Shown: positions 8,880-17,764 of the stretch, piece by piece
Layout of the letters: every line of letters begins with the position of its first letter
How positions within the stretch are numbered: position 1 is the stretch's first letter
NCBI GenBank assembly: GCA_934541105.1
Contig: CAKTDA010000001.1
Location: 62,001-126,000 of the forward strand
Length of the DNA stretch: 64,000 nucleotides
Origin: an uncultured Luteitalea sp.
GTDB lineage: Bacteria > Acidobacteriota > Vicinamibacteria > Vicinamibacterales > Vicinamibacteraceae
Reading direction: 5' to 3'
Position numbers and translations under genes: made by a program
The notes under the pieces: model-generated
What the model saw: only the letters and a program-made list of their open reading frames with translations
Database searches by the model: none
What the model was told of the DNA's origin: nothing

Positions 8880-10403
8880 ATGATCTGGGTGGCCCTCCTC
8901 GCACTCGTGTGCCTCCTCGGCGTCGCGATCTACGACCTGACGCAGCGCCAGCGCGCCATCCTGCGGACGTTTCCGCTCATCGGTCACTTTCGCTACTGGC
9001 TCGAGGCCATCGGCCCGGAACTGCGCCAGTACATCGTCACCAGCAACAACGAAGAGCGCCCGTTCAGCCGCGACCAGCGCCGGTGGATCTACGCATCGGC
9101 CAAGCGCGAGAACAACTACTTCGGGTTCGGCTCCGACAACGAGATGGAACTGCAGCCCGGCTACCTGATCATCAAGCACGACACGTTCCCGCTGGAGAGC
9201 CACCATCCCGGCGATCCCGCGTTCGATCCGCAGTACGGCATTCCCTGCGCCAAGGTGATGGGTGCGGCGCGCGGACGGCCGCACGCGTTCCGACCGGCGT
9301 CGGTCGTCAACATCTCGGGCATGAGCTTCGGTTCGTTGAGCGGCCCGGCTGTCGAGGCGCTCAACCGGGGCAGCCGGATCGCAGGCTGCCTCCAGAGCAC
9401 CGGAGAAGGCGGCGTGTCGTCGCACCACCTGCAGGGCGGCGACCTCGTCTGGCAGGTGGGCACGGGATACTTCGGCTGCCGCGAGGCGGACGGTCGCTTC
9501 AGCATGGCGCGTCTGAAGGACACGATTGCGCGGGTGCCGCACATCCGCGCCATCGAAGTGAAGCTGAGTCAGGGCGCCAAGCCCGGTGCCGGAGGGCTGC
9601 TGCCCCGCGCGAAGATCAGCCGTGAGATCGCGGAGATCCGCGGCATTCCGATGGACCGCGACTGCATCAGCCCGGCGGCGCACAGCGCGTTCCGGAACGC
9701 CGACGAGATGCTTGACTTCGTCGAGTCGATTGCCAGCGAGACGGGACTTCCCGTGGGCATCAAGTCTGCGGTGGGGGACTCGCGCTTCTGGGAGGACCTG
9801 GCGCGCCTGATGGAGAGCGGGATGCGCGGCGTGGACTTCATCACGGTGGACGGTGGTGAAGGCGGCACCGGTGCGGGCCCGCTCGTCTTCACGGATCACG
9901 TCGCCCTGCCGTTCAAGGTCGGCTTCAGCCGCGTGCAGCGGATCTTCGCCGAGCACGCGCTCTACGAGCGGATCGTGTTCATCGGCTCGGGCAAGCTCGG
10001 GTTCCCCGAGGCGGCGGTGTTCGCGTTCGCCCTCGGCTGCGATGCCATCAACGTCGGCCGCGAGGCCATGATTGCGATCGGCTGCATCCAGGCGCAGCGC
10101 TGCCATACCAATCACTGCCCGACGGGCGTGGCCACGCAGCACCCATGGCTCGTGCGCGGCGTCGACCCGACGAGCAAGGCAGACCGCGCCGCCAACTACA
10201 TCGTGACGCTGCGCAAGGACGTCCTCGCGCTCAGTCATGCCTGCGGCGTGCCGCATCCCGCGCTGATCACGGCCGACCACCTCGAACTGCTCGACGACCG
10301 CTTCGGCTCGCGATCGATTGCCGACGTCTTCGGCTACGGACGCGGGGCCGGCCTGCCCTCGGTCGGCGACTGCACCGAGATCCGCCGCCTGATGCACCAC
10401 TGA
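8880..10403 (+). CDS. FMN-binding glutamate-synthase-like oxidoreductase (GltS central/FMN domain protein)
   Basis: A 507-aa stand-alone version of the FMN-binding domain of glutamate synthase. It starts with one membrane helix (MIWVALLALVCLLGVAIYDL) and a poorly conserved N-terminal region. The TIM-barrel signatures are STGEGGVSSHHLQGG, KLSQGAKPGAGGLLPRAKIS, TVDGGEGGTGAGPL, GSGKLGFPEAAVFAFALGC, and the cysteine segment CHTNHCPTGVATQ. The glutaminase domain and the GltB C-terminal helix are absent. Such proteins are widespread, but their electron donor and substrate are largely unknown; the lone helix suggests attachment to the inner membrane. Confidence 0.92.
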   Translation: MIWVALLALVCLLGVAIYDLTQRQRAILRTFPLIGHFRYWLEAIGPELRQYIVTSNNEERPFSRDQRRWIYASAKRENNYFGFGSDNEMELQPGYLIIKHDTFPLESHHPGDPAFDPQYGIPCAKVMGAARGRPHAFRPASVVNISGMSFGSLSGPAVEALNRGSRIAGCLQSTGEGGVSSHHLQGGDLVWQVGTGYFGCREADGRFSMARLKDTIARVPHIRAIEVKLSQGAKPGAGGLLPRAKISREIAEIRGIPMDRDCISPAAHSAFRNADEMLDFVESIASETGLPVGIKSAVGDSRFWEDLARLMESGMRGVDFITVDGGEGGTGAGPLVFTDHVALPFKVGFSRVQRIFAEHALYERIVFIGSGKLGFPEAAVFAFALGCDAINVGREAMIAIGCIQAQRCHTNHCPTGVATQHPWLVRGVDPTSKADRAANYIVTLRKDVLALSHACGVPHPALITADHLELLDDRFGSRSIADVFGYGRGAGLPSVGDCTEIRRLMHH

Positions 10404-10524
10404 GCGTCGGGCGGCTGCGGCCTGCCTGTCACGTTCGCTCCCCGAGCGCCCACTCCTTCCAAGGCGAAGCCCCGGCTGGCGCGTGTGCGCCCGTCGCATC
10501 GGGACTCACGCGGAAGGACTCATC

Positions 10525-11937
10525 ATGCGGAAATCACTGGCCGTGCTCGTGGCGGCCATCACGGGCATCGCGGTTTCGGCCGGACCGTCGGGACTGGCGC
10601 AGGCACCAGGGACGAGCGCGAAGGCCGCGCCGGCACAGAAGGTGACGCCGCCGGAGTCGCGCTACTGGATGGGCGCCACGACGGGCAGCGGCATGCTCGC
10701 AATGGGAGGCCTCTCGGGTGGGGGACGTCCGTCGATGGGGAGCCTGATGCGCATGGCGACCTCGGGCCTGCCGACCGCGAGCCAGTCGATCGAGCTGAAG
10801 CTCGGGACGTCGCTGGCGCCGACGGGGGAGCCCGGGGCCCTGCACACGTTCCCTGCCGGTGCGCAGGTCAGCAAGCCCATCTTCCTGCAGACGCCGGAGC
10901 CGGGTCGGCCCGGCGGGGACGTGCCGGGTGCCTACAAGGCGCCGAAAGGGCAGATCACGTTCTACTGGGGCTGCGGCGAGAAGGCCGGCCCGGGCCAGCC
11001 CGTCGTGCTGACGTTCGACAAGTTGGTCCGCGGCGAGAACGACCCGGAACTCGAGGCCCTGCAAGGTGCCGTGGGCGCGCGCGGCGTGCGCGTGCCGTCG
11101 CGTGCCAACTCGAAGACCTACGGCGACTGGCCCCACGACGACCGCGGGAAGCGGAATCGCGACCTCGAGGCGGCTTTCCCGCTCGGCTCGAGCCTGGCCG
11201 GCCGGCACCTTGTCGAGGGCAGTTACACGAAGGCGATCGACTTCACGCTGCCGGCGGACAAGACCTTCATGGAGCCGGTGCAGTACGCGTCGACGGCCGT
11301 GCAGCCATCAGGCGCCATTGCGCTCACGTGGGGCGCCGTCGCGCGTGCAACCGGGTACTCGATTGGCGTCATGGCGCCCGAGAAGGTCGACGACGAGAGC
11401 GCAAACATCGTGATGTGGTCGTCGGCACGCCGCCCGGCCACCTTCATCCAGATGGAGCACCTGACGCCGGCGGAAGTGAAGCGGCTCGTGGCGCTCGACG
11501 CCGTGCTGCCGCCGTCCACCACCGAGTGCGCCGTGCCGGCCGAGGTCGTCAAGGCGACCCGGAATGGTTCGATGCTGATGTTCACGGCATACGGCGACGA
11601 GGCCACGTTCATCCATCCCGCGCGCCCGGCCGATCCGGCAATGGCATGGGACCAGGAGTGGTTCGCCCGGGTCAGCTTCAAGGCGTCGCGGATGGACATG
11701 ATCTCGCCCGAGGGCGTGATGGACATGGCAGCCATGTCGGGCGGCACGGCACGTGCCACGCCGGACGAGAACCTCTCCGACGAGGAGTACTGCGCGCAAC
11801 TCGCCGAACGGGAGCGGGAGAAGCCGTCGGTGGCCGACGCGATTCCCGGCGGTCGCCTGCTCGGCCGGTTCGGACGCAAGAAGCAGCAGGCGCCCCCGCC
11901 GTCGGACCCGCGCTGCGCGAACCTGCAGAAGAAGTAG
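10525..11937 (+). CDS. Exported protein of unknown function
   Basis: Not recognised. The 470-aa product has a Sec signal peptide (KSLAVLVAAITGIAVSAG, cleavage near GLAQA) and is rich in Gly, Pro and Ala. A Met/Gly-rich stretch (TTGSGMLAMGGLSGGGRPSM) follows, then ordered-looking sequence with FYWGCGEKAGPGQP and two aromatic-rich segments around WDQEWFARVSFKASRMDM. The C-terminus is basic (RFGRKKQQAPPPSD). The ATG is supported by GGAAGGA at 10512-10518. It is a single gene between a 121-base 5' gap and a convergent metallophosphoesterase. The envelope location is inferred from the signal alone. Confidence 0.8.
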   Translation: MRKSLAVLVAAITGIAVSAGPSGLAQAPGTSAKAAPAQKVTPPESRYWMGATTGSGMLAMGGLSGGGRPSMGSLMRMATSGLPTASQSIELKLGTSLAPTGEPGALHTFPAGAQVSKPIFLQTPEPGRPGGDVPGAYKAPKGQITFYWGCGEKAGPGQPVVLTFDKLVRGENDPELEALQGAVGARGVRVPSRANSKTYGDWPHDDRGKRNRDLEAAFPLGSSLAGRHLVEGSYTKAIDFTLPADKTFMEPVQYASTAVQPSGAIALTWGAVARATGYSIGVMAPEKVDDESANIVMWSSARRPATFIQMEHLTPAEVKRLVALDAVLPPSTTECAVPAEVVKATRNGSMLMFTAYGDEATFIHPARPADPAMAWDQEWFARVSFKASRMDMISPEGVMDMAAMSGGTARATPDENLSDEEYCAQLAEREREKPSVADAIPGGRLLGRFGRKKQQAPPPSDPRCANLQKK

Positions 11938-11946
11938 CCGGAAGTA

Positions 11947-11983
11947 CCCGCGCCGGGGCCTCGCTCAGAGTGCCCCGCGCGGG
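11947..11983. terminator. Probable bidirectional hairpin terminator
   Basis: A 12-bp stem with one bulged base (arms 11947-11959 and 11972-11983, 12-base loop) lies between two convergent genes and overlaps the last codons of the metallophosphoesterase. There is no clear T-tract. Confidence 0.5.
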
Positions 11984-12855
11984 TCGATCGCGTCAGGCAC
12001 CGCATCGAGCGCGTAGAACCGGTGCGTGACGGTGGTGTCGGTCACGCGAAAGACACGCAGGCCCGAACGCGATCCGCCGAGCGGCATGCCCACGGCGCCC
12101 GTCACGATTGCCTCGAAGCCATCGTCGTTTGCAATCGCGTTGCGGTGGTAGTGGCCGGACACGAGCATCCGGACGCCAGACGCGCGCAACAGGGCCAGCA
12201 GCGGTACGCGGCGCGCGAGCGGGATGTTGAAGTAGTCGTCGGGCTCGCCAGCCCTGGCGAGGAACCACGGATGGTGCTGGAACACGAGGGTGTGCCGCAC
12301 GCCGTCCGGACGGGGAGCGGCCAGCTGCCCGCGCAGCCAGGCCTCCTGCGCAGCGGCCTCGTCCGGGGCCTTCGCTGGCGTGTGGATCAGGCTCGAGTTC
12401 AGCACGAGCCCCAGCACGTTCTTGTGGTGGAACGTGTACCGATCGCGCCCGTACCGCGCCCGATAGGCGGCCAGCCGTTCGGGTGTCGGCGCGTTGTCCA
12501 CGTCGTGGTTGCCGGGCATTGCATGCACCGCAATCGAACGGTCGATCAGGCCCTTGATCCGGTCGTACTCGTCCATCTGCGCACGATCGCCGGGCTTGTT
12601 GACGAGGTCGCCGGTGATCACGACGAACTCGGGCCGCAGCCTGTTGACGTGCGCGACCGCGCGCTCGAAGTTGATCGTCTCCTGCGTGAACTCGCGATCG
12701 GCGGTGAACATGCCGAACTGCGGATCGCTCAACTGGATGAAGAGGTATGGCGCCGACGCCGACCACGCCGGCAGCACGGCCGACGCCGCCAGCAGCAACC
12801 CGACGATGCCTGCGAGCGCGACGCGCTGGGGGTGTGTGATCCGCGGCGGGTTCAC
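11965..12855 (-). CDS. Exported calcineurin-like metallophosphoesterase
   Basis: A 296-aa member of the binuclear metallophosphoesterase superfamily. Motifs in order: IQLSDPQFGMF (first metal motif, with Q instead of the common H, as in the CPPED1-like subgroup), VITGDLVNKPGD, AMPGNHDVDN, VFQHHPWFLAR, and LVSGHYHRNA. An N-terminal hydrophobic segment (VALAGIVGLLLAASAVLPAW) is a signal peptide, so it works outside the cytoplasm. The GTG start overlaps the stop of the upstream gene as GTGA (12852-12855), which fixes the start and implies coupling. Substrate is unknown; phosphomonoesters or diesters are both possible. Confidence 0.88.
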   Translation of the reverse strand: MNPPRITHPQRVALAGIVGLLLAASAVLPAWSASAPYLFIQLSDPQFGMFTADREFTQETINFERAVAHVNRLRPEFVVITGDLVNKPGDRAQMDEYDRIKGLIDRSIAVHAMPGNHDVDNAPTPERLAAYRARYGRDRYTFHHKNVLGLVLNSSLIHTPAKAPDEAAAQEAWLRGQLAAPRPDGVRHTLVFQHHPWFLARAGEPDDYFNIPLARRVPLLALLRASGVRMLVSGHYHRNAIANDDGFEAIVTGAVGMPLGGSRSGLRVFRVTDTTVTHRFYALDAVPDAIDPRGAL

Positions 12856-13319
12856 GGCTTCTTCTGGATCGCGCGCACTTCTTCCTCGACCTGACGACGG
12901 GCGTCGCGTGCCTTGCGGTCGCGCGCGGCGTCCCGGATGGCGCCCCACACCGAGCCCACCGGCACGCCCATGGGATAGAGCTGGGCACGGTGCTCGTTCG
13001 GCACGGTCATCGACAGCGTCTCGAAGTGGTAGATGGGATACCAGGGCCTGACGTATCCCGGCGTGGTTGTCGTCCTGTCGAACAGCCAGCCGAACCCGGT
13101 GCGGAACTCGTCGCGTTCTTCCTCGACGCGGACGGTGTAGTCGGCGCGCACCGGTCCGAGGAAGGCCGACTCGGTGGGCTTTTCGACGAACACCCGGCGG
13201 ATGGCGTCGAGGTCGTACGCGCCAGAGGCCGCCGGCTGCTGGGCCCGAGCGGGGGAGGTGCCAACGACACCCAGCAGCAGGACCGCGGCGATGAACGGTC
13301 TTGTCGGCGGCATACCCAT
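12852..13319 (-). CDS. Small exported protein of unknown function
   Basis: Not recognised as a named family. The 155-aa product has a signal peptide (PFIAAVLLLGVVGTSPARAQ) and a mature region rich in aromatic and charged residues (FGWLFDRTTTTPGYVRPWYP), ending in a charged helix (RDRKARDARRQVEEEVRAI). The start at 13319 is backed by GGAGGAG about 7 bases upstream. It is coupled by a 4-base overlap to the exported metallophosphoesterase, so the pair probably works together in the envelope; that is inference. Confidence 0.75.
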   Translation of the reverse strand: MGMPPTRPFIAAVLLLGVVGTSPARAQQPAASGAYDLDAIRRVFVEKPTESAFLGPVRADYTVRVEEERDEFRTGFGWLFDRTTTTPGYVRPWYPIYHFETLSMTVPNEHRAQLYPMGVPVGSVWGAIRDAARDRKARDARRQVEEEVRAIQKKP

Positions 13320-13351
13320 AGGACGCTCCTCCGCAGGCGCAGGCCGGACGA

Positions 13352-14638
13352 TCAGGACTCCAGCAGGAGCCGGCCCGGATCCTCGATGTATTCCTTGACC
13401 TTCACGAGGAACTGCACGGCTTCGAGCCCATCCACGATGCGGTGGTCGTACGACAGCGCGACGTACATCATCGGCCGGACGACGACCTGCCCCTTCACGG
13501 CGACGGGCCGGTCCTCGATCTTGTGGAGGCCGAGGATGCCGACCTGCGGCGGGTTCAGGATCGGCGTGCTCAGCAGCGATCCGAACACGCCGCCGTTCGT
13601 GATGGTGAACGTGCCGCCCTTGAGGTCGGCGAGCGTGAGCGTGCTGTCCTTGGCGCGCGCCGCGAAGTCGCGGATCGCGTGCTCGATGTCGGCAAACGTC
13701 AGCGTCTCGGCCGAACGGATGACCGGTACCACGAGGCCCTGCTCGGCACCCACGGCGATACCGACGTCGTAGTAGTGCTTGAGCACCATCTCCTCGCCCT
13801 GGATCTCGGCATTGAGGCGCGGGAACGCCTGCAGCGCCGCCACCGAGGCCTTGACGAAGAACGACGCGATGCCGATGCCGACGCCGTGGCGCTTGGCAAA
13901 CGACTCCTTGTGCCGCGCACGCAGCGCCATCAACTCGGTCATGTCGACCTCGTTGAACGTCGTGAGCATGGCCGCGGTCCGCTGCGCCTCGACGAGGTTG
14001 CGCGCAATCGTCAGCCGGCGCTTCGACATGCGCACCCGTTCCTCGGTGCGGCTGCCCGGCGGGGGAACGGGACGCGGCGGCGGCGCTGCCGCTGGCGCGG
14101 GCCTGGCGGCAGGCTGGGCCGGTGCGGGCGCGGCCGGCTGGCTGGCAGCCGCTTCGACGTCGCGGCGCATCACGCGCCCCGCGTCGCCGCTGCCCTGGAC
14201 CTGGCGCATGTCCACCTGGTGGACCTCGGCCGCCTTGCGGGCCGCCGGCGTGCTGCGCGGACCGTCTGGCGCGGCACCGGCCGGAGCCGCGGCAACAGGT
14301 GGCGTCACTGCTTCGGGCGGCGCCGGGGTTGCCGATGCCGGGGCGTCGGCAGCAGGCGCGGCAGCAGGCGCGGCAGCAGGCGCCGCGGCGGGCTGCCCCT
14401 CACCGGCCTCGATCTCGGCGAGCTGCTCGCCGACCTTCACGTCCTCGCCTTCCTGGCGGATGATCTTCGCGAGCACACCCGCTTGATCCGCGTTGACCTC
14501 GAGATCGATCTTCTCGGTCTCGAGTTCCACGAGCGGATCGCCGACGGCAACCGCGTCGCCTTCCTTCTTCAACCAGCGCCCGACGCGCGCCTCCACCACC
14601 GATTCGCCGAGCTGCGGCACCACCACCTGTACGGCCAT
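13352..14638 (-). CDS. odhB: Dihydrolipoyllysine-residue succinyltransferase (E2 of 2-oxoglutarate dehydrogenase)
   Basis: The 428-aa E2 core of the oxoglutarate dehydrogenase complex transfers succinyl groups from E1 to CoA on a swinging lipoyl arm. Order: lipoyl domain (residues 1-77, lipoylated lysine in ELETEKIDLEVNA), an Ala/Pro linker with repeated APAAAP units, a short E1/E3-binding domain (TPAARKAAEVHQVD, RVMRRDVEA), another Ala/Pro linker, and the catalytic domain ending in LSYDHRIVDGLEAVQFLV (His and Asp of the active site). It lies 11 bases after sucA on the same strand, so they are co-transcribed. The E3 subunit (lpd) is not in the window. Confidence 0.95.
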   Translation of the reverse strand: MAVQVVVPQLGESVVEARVGRWLKKEGDAVAVGDPLVELETEKIDLEVNADQAGVLAKIIRQEGEDVKVGEQLAEIEAGEGQPAAAPAAAPAAAPAADAPASATPAPPEAVTPPVAAAPAGAAPDGPRSTPAARKAAEVHQVDMRQVQGSGDAGRVMRRDVEAAASQPAAPAPAQPAARPAPAAAPPPRPVPPPGSRTEERVRMSKRRLTIARNLVEAQRTAAMLTTFNEVDMTELMALRARHKESFAKRHGVGIGIASFFVKASVAALQAFPRLNAEIQGEEMVLKHYYDVGIAVGAEQGLVVPVIRSAETLTFADIEHAIRDFAARAKDSTLTLADLKGGTFTITNGGVFGSLLSTPILNPPQVGILGLHKIEDRPVAVKGQVVVRPMMYVALSYDHRIVDGLEAVQFLVKVKEYIEDPGRLLLES

Positions 14639-14649
14639 GTGTGTGCTCT

Positions 14650-17478
14650 CTATGCCTTTGCCTTGACCCGGCTGCGCGACACGCGCGCCGCCGTCGCGGT
14701 GGGGGCGTACGCCTCGGCCACCAGCAGCTTCTGGTTGATGACGTGCCAGGCGAGCGAGCCTTCCGACGGGCTCGCACTGCGCGGGCGTCCGATGTAGCGC
14801 AGGGGCAGCCGCCCGTCGAGGACTTCCTCGAAACAGGGACGGAAGTGATCCCAGGCGCCCATGTTGAGGGGCTCTTCCTGCAGCCAGACCACGTCCTCGG
14901 CGTTCGGATAGCCACGCAGCACGTGCGCGACGTCCTCGGCCGGGAAGGGATAGAGCTGCTCGATGCGGCAGAGGGCAACGCCGGGGCTCGACTCCCGCTG
15001 CTCGGCCGACACGAGGTCCACGTAGACCTTGCCGCTGCAGAAGATCACGCGGCGCACCTCGCCGGCCCGCGCGTGCGCCTCGGCATCGTCGATCACCGCA
15101 CGCCAGCCGCCTTCCGCGAACTCGCGCGGTGCAGAGGGCACGAGCGGATGCCGGAGCAGGCTCTTCGGCGTGAGCACGACGAGCGGCAGGGGGTCGGTCG
15201 TGAGCAGCAGCGCCTGCCGCCGCAACAAGTGGAAGAACTGTGCGGCCGTCGTGCAGTTGGCCAGGCGCAGGTTGATGTCGGCCGCCGCGGCGAGGAACCG
15301 CTCGGGCCGGGCGCTCGAGTGCTCGGGCCCCTGGCCTTCGTAGCCGTGGGGCAGCAGCAGGACGAGCGATGGCGTCTGCCCCCACTTGGCACGCGCCGAG
15401 GTCAGGAACTGGTCGAGCATGACCTGGGCGCCGTTGATGAAGTCGCCGTACTGGCCTTCCCAGATCACGAGGCGATCGGGTGCCTGCACGTTGTAGCCGT
15501 ACTCGAAGCCGATCGTGGCGTTCTCGCTGAGCGGGCTGTTGTGGATCTCGAAGCTCGCGCGCGCCTGCGGCAGTCGTTGCAGCGGAATGTGAATCGCACC
15601 AGTCTCGACGTCGCGGAACGTGGCGTGCCGATGGCTGAATGTCCCGCGCTGGACGTCCTCGCCCGTGAGACGGATCGGGATGCCGTCGGCAAGGATGCTG
15701 GCGTACGCGAGTTCCTCGGCGGTCGCCCAGTCCACCGTCCGCTCGTCCACCGCATCGAACATCGTCTTGCGCCGGTCGCGGCCGCGATCGAGCTTGCGAT
15801 GGCCCTGGAAGCCCTCGGGACGCGCGAGCAGCGCGTCGTTGAGCGCCTGCAGCGTCTCGACCGGCACCGCGGTGCGCACCTGCCGCGCCGCGCCGGCAGG
15901 CGGCGGCTCGGGAATCGGGTTGACGATGGCTTCTTCGGGCTTGAGCTGCGCGTAGATCTGTTCGAGCGCCTGCATGCGGCGATCGACCATCGGCTGTGCC
16001 AGGCCGGCGCGTCCCGTGGCCTGCTCGACGTACGTCGCGAAGATCTCGCGCACCGTCGGGTGTGCGGCGATCTTCTGGTACATGAGCGGCTGCGTGAACG
16101 CCGGCTCGTCGCCTTCGTTGTGGCCGTACCGGCGGTAGCCGACGAGGTCGATCAGGAAGTCGCGCTGGAAACGCGCGCGATACGCCCACGCGATGCGGGC
16201 CACCTCGATGCAGGCAAGCGGGTCGTCGGCATTGACGTGGACGATCGGGATCTTGAACCCGCGCGCCAGGCCGCTCGCGTACGAGGTCGAGTAGGACTCG
16301 GCCGGCACGGCGGTGAACCCGAGCTGGTTGTTCGCGATGATGTGGATCGTGCCGCCGGTCGTGTAGCCGTCGAGGCGCGAGAGGTTGAGCGTCTCGGCCA
16401 CGATGCCCTGGCCGGGGAACGCCGCATCGCCGTGGATGAGGATCGGCAGCGTGCGATCGGCATCGAACAGCGGCGTGCCCGCCTCGTCGGCGTCGGTGCC
16501 GGCCGCGCGCGCCATCCCCTCGATCACCGGGTTGACGAACTCCAGGTGGCTGGGATTGGGCGCCATCGACACGTCGAGGTTGCTGCCGACCTTGCGCAGT
16601 GCGCCCGCGTGGTACTTCACGTCCCCGGTCCAGCCGAGGTCGATGCGGTATCCGTTGCGTGTCTCGGCGGGGTCCTTGTACTCGGCGAGGATCTGCGCGT
16701 AGGGCTTGCCGAGGACGTGTGCCAGCACGTTGAGGCGGCCGCGGTGCGCCATGCCGATCAGCACGTGCTGCAGTCCGGCGTCCTCGGCGCCGTCGATGAC
16801 GGTGTCGAGGATCGGCACGAGCATGTCGAGGCCCTCGACCGAGAAGCGCGTCTTGCCGGGGAACGTCCGGTGCAGGAAGCGCTCGAAGGTCTCGACCTCG
16901 GTGATGCGGTCGAGCAGGGCGTCGAGGTCAACAGGGGCAGCGGGGGCGCGGAAGCGCCCGCTCTCGACCGCGAGGCGGAGCCATTCGCGTTCCTCGGGCA
17001 CGAACACCTGCGCGAAGTCGAAGCCGATCCGGCCCGAGTACACCGCGCGCAGCGCGGCAATGGCTCCGGCGGCGTCGGGCTGGCCCTCGGCCACCGGTCC
17101 GTTCACGAGGCTCGCCGGCAGCGCGCGGAGCACCTCGTCCGAGACGCCGTGCGCCTGGAGCGCAAGCGCTGGATCGCCCGTGGGTCGCGACCCGAGCGGG
17201 TCGATCTGCGCGGCGAGGTGCCCGTACCGGCGAATCGACTCGGCAAGCCGCGCGACGCCGACGACGGCGCGGTAGTCCACCGTGTCGGCCGTGGCCGCGG
17301 CGGGCACCGGCGTCGTGTCTGGAGGTGTCCACTGCTCGAAGTACGCGCGCGTGTCCGCGTCGACGGCCGTGGGGTCCTGCCGGTAGCGATCGTAGAGCTC
17401 GAGGACGTATCCGGCGTTCAATCCCTGGAACTCGTGCCATCCACCCATACGCAGCCCGGATTCTATCGCACCCGCCAT
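14650..17478 (-). CDS. sucA: 2-oxoglutarate dehydrogenase E1 component
   Basis: The 942-aa thiamine-diphosphate E1 decarboxylates 2-oxoglutarate and loads the lipoyl arm of OdhB. The N-terminal peptide contains the E2-anchoring type motif NAGYVLELYDRYRQDP. Further signatures are VLIGMAHRGRLNVLAHVLGK, NPSHLEFVNPVIEG, HGDAAFPGQGIVAETLNLS (ThDP region), NNQLGFT, RRYGHNEGDEPAFTQP, and WEGQYGDFINGAQVMLDQF. Length is normal for SucA (about 930). Two starts are possible: ATG 17478, with AAGGA a few bases upstream, which overlaps the previous small gene by 16 bases; and ATG 17448, which does not overlap. Confidence 0.96.
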   Translation of the reverse strand: MAGAIESGLRMGGWHEFQGLNAGYVLELYDRYRQDPTAVDADTRAYFEQWTPPDTTPVPAAATADTVDYRAVVGVARLAESIRRYGHLAAQIDPLGSRPTGDPALALQAHGVSDEVLRALPASLVNGPVAEGQPDAAGAIAALRAVYSGRIGFDFAQVFVPEEREWLRLAVESGRFRAPAAPVDLDALLDRITEVETFERFLHRTFPGKTRFSVEGLDMLVPILDTVIDGAEDAGLQHVLIGMAHRGRLNVLAHVLGKPYAQILAEYKDPAETRNGYRIDLGWTGDVKYHAGALRKVGSNLDVSMAPNPSHLEFVNPVIEGMARAAGTDADEAGTPLFDADRTLPILIHGDAAFPGQGIVAETLNLSRLDGYTTGGTIHIIANNQLGFTAVPAESYSTSYASGLARGFKIPIVHVNADDPLACIEVARIAWAYRARFQRDFLIDLVGYRRYGHNEGDEPAFTQPLMYQKIAAHPTVREIFATYVEQATGRAGLAQPMVDRRMQALEQIYAQLKPEEAIVNPIPEPPPAGAARQVRTAVPVETLQALNDALLARPEGFQGHRKLDRGRDRRKTMFDAVDERTVDWATAEELAYASILADGIPIRLTGEDVQRGTFSHRHATFRDVETGAIHIPLQRLPQARASFEIHNSPLSENATIGFEYGYNVQAPDRLVIWEGQYGDFINGAQVMLDQFLTSARAKWGQTPSLVLLLPHGYEGQGPEHSSARPERFLAAAADINLRLANCTTAAQFFHLLRRQALLLTTDPLPLVVLTPKSLLRHPLVPSAPREFAEGGWRAVIDDAEAHARAGEVRRVIFCSGKVYVDLVSAEQRESSPGVALCRIEQLYPFPAEDVAHVLRGYPNAEDVVWLQEEPLNMGAWDHFRPCFEEVLDGRLPLRYIGRPRSASPSEGSLAWHVINQKLLVAEAYAPTATAARVSRSRVKAKA

Positions 17479-17729
17479 CGTTCCTTCGGGAGCGACAGCA
17501 GCAGGTAGCGCCGCCGCAGGCCGCGCACCGCGTCCGCATACGACGCCTTGGCAATGGCTCCGGCGAGCAGGCGGCCGCGAAGCGTCCTGATTTCGTAGCG
17601 GTACAGTTCGTTCACCTGCCCGCGCAGCAGGTCGATGGTCGTGCCCGCCAGCGGCCGCAACCCATGGCCGGCGAGCGCGTCGAGCACGATCGGAGCGAAA
17701 GGACGGGAGGGGTCGTCGTCGAATATCAT
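17463..17729 (-). CDS. Small conserved-looking protein of unknown function upstream of sucA
   Basis: An 88-aa basic protein, helical in appearance (DLLRGQVNELYRYEIRTLRG, AVRGLRRRYLLLSLPKERWR). It follows the MBOAT gene by 35 bases and its stop overlaps the likely sucA start by 16 bases. The spacing and a composition distinct from out-of-frame translations argue that it is a real gene; the family is not named with confidence. No signal or membrane segment. It might bind nucleic acid or a protein partner given its charge, but there is no motif to support a function. Confidence 0.6.
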   Translation of the reverse strand: MIFDDDPSRPFAPIVLDALAGHGLRPLAGTTIDLLRGQVNELYRYEIRTLRGRLLAGAIAKASYADAVRGLRRRYLLLSLPKERWRVR

Positions 17730-17764
17730 CGGGAGCCGCCTGGCCCCAGCCTGCCGCATCCGGG

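Noticed and set aside
14330..14395. Tandem repeat of GGCGCGGCAGCA-type units
   Set aside because: It encodes the Ala/Pro linker of the E2 subunit, a normal flexible linker, not an extragenic repeat.
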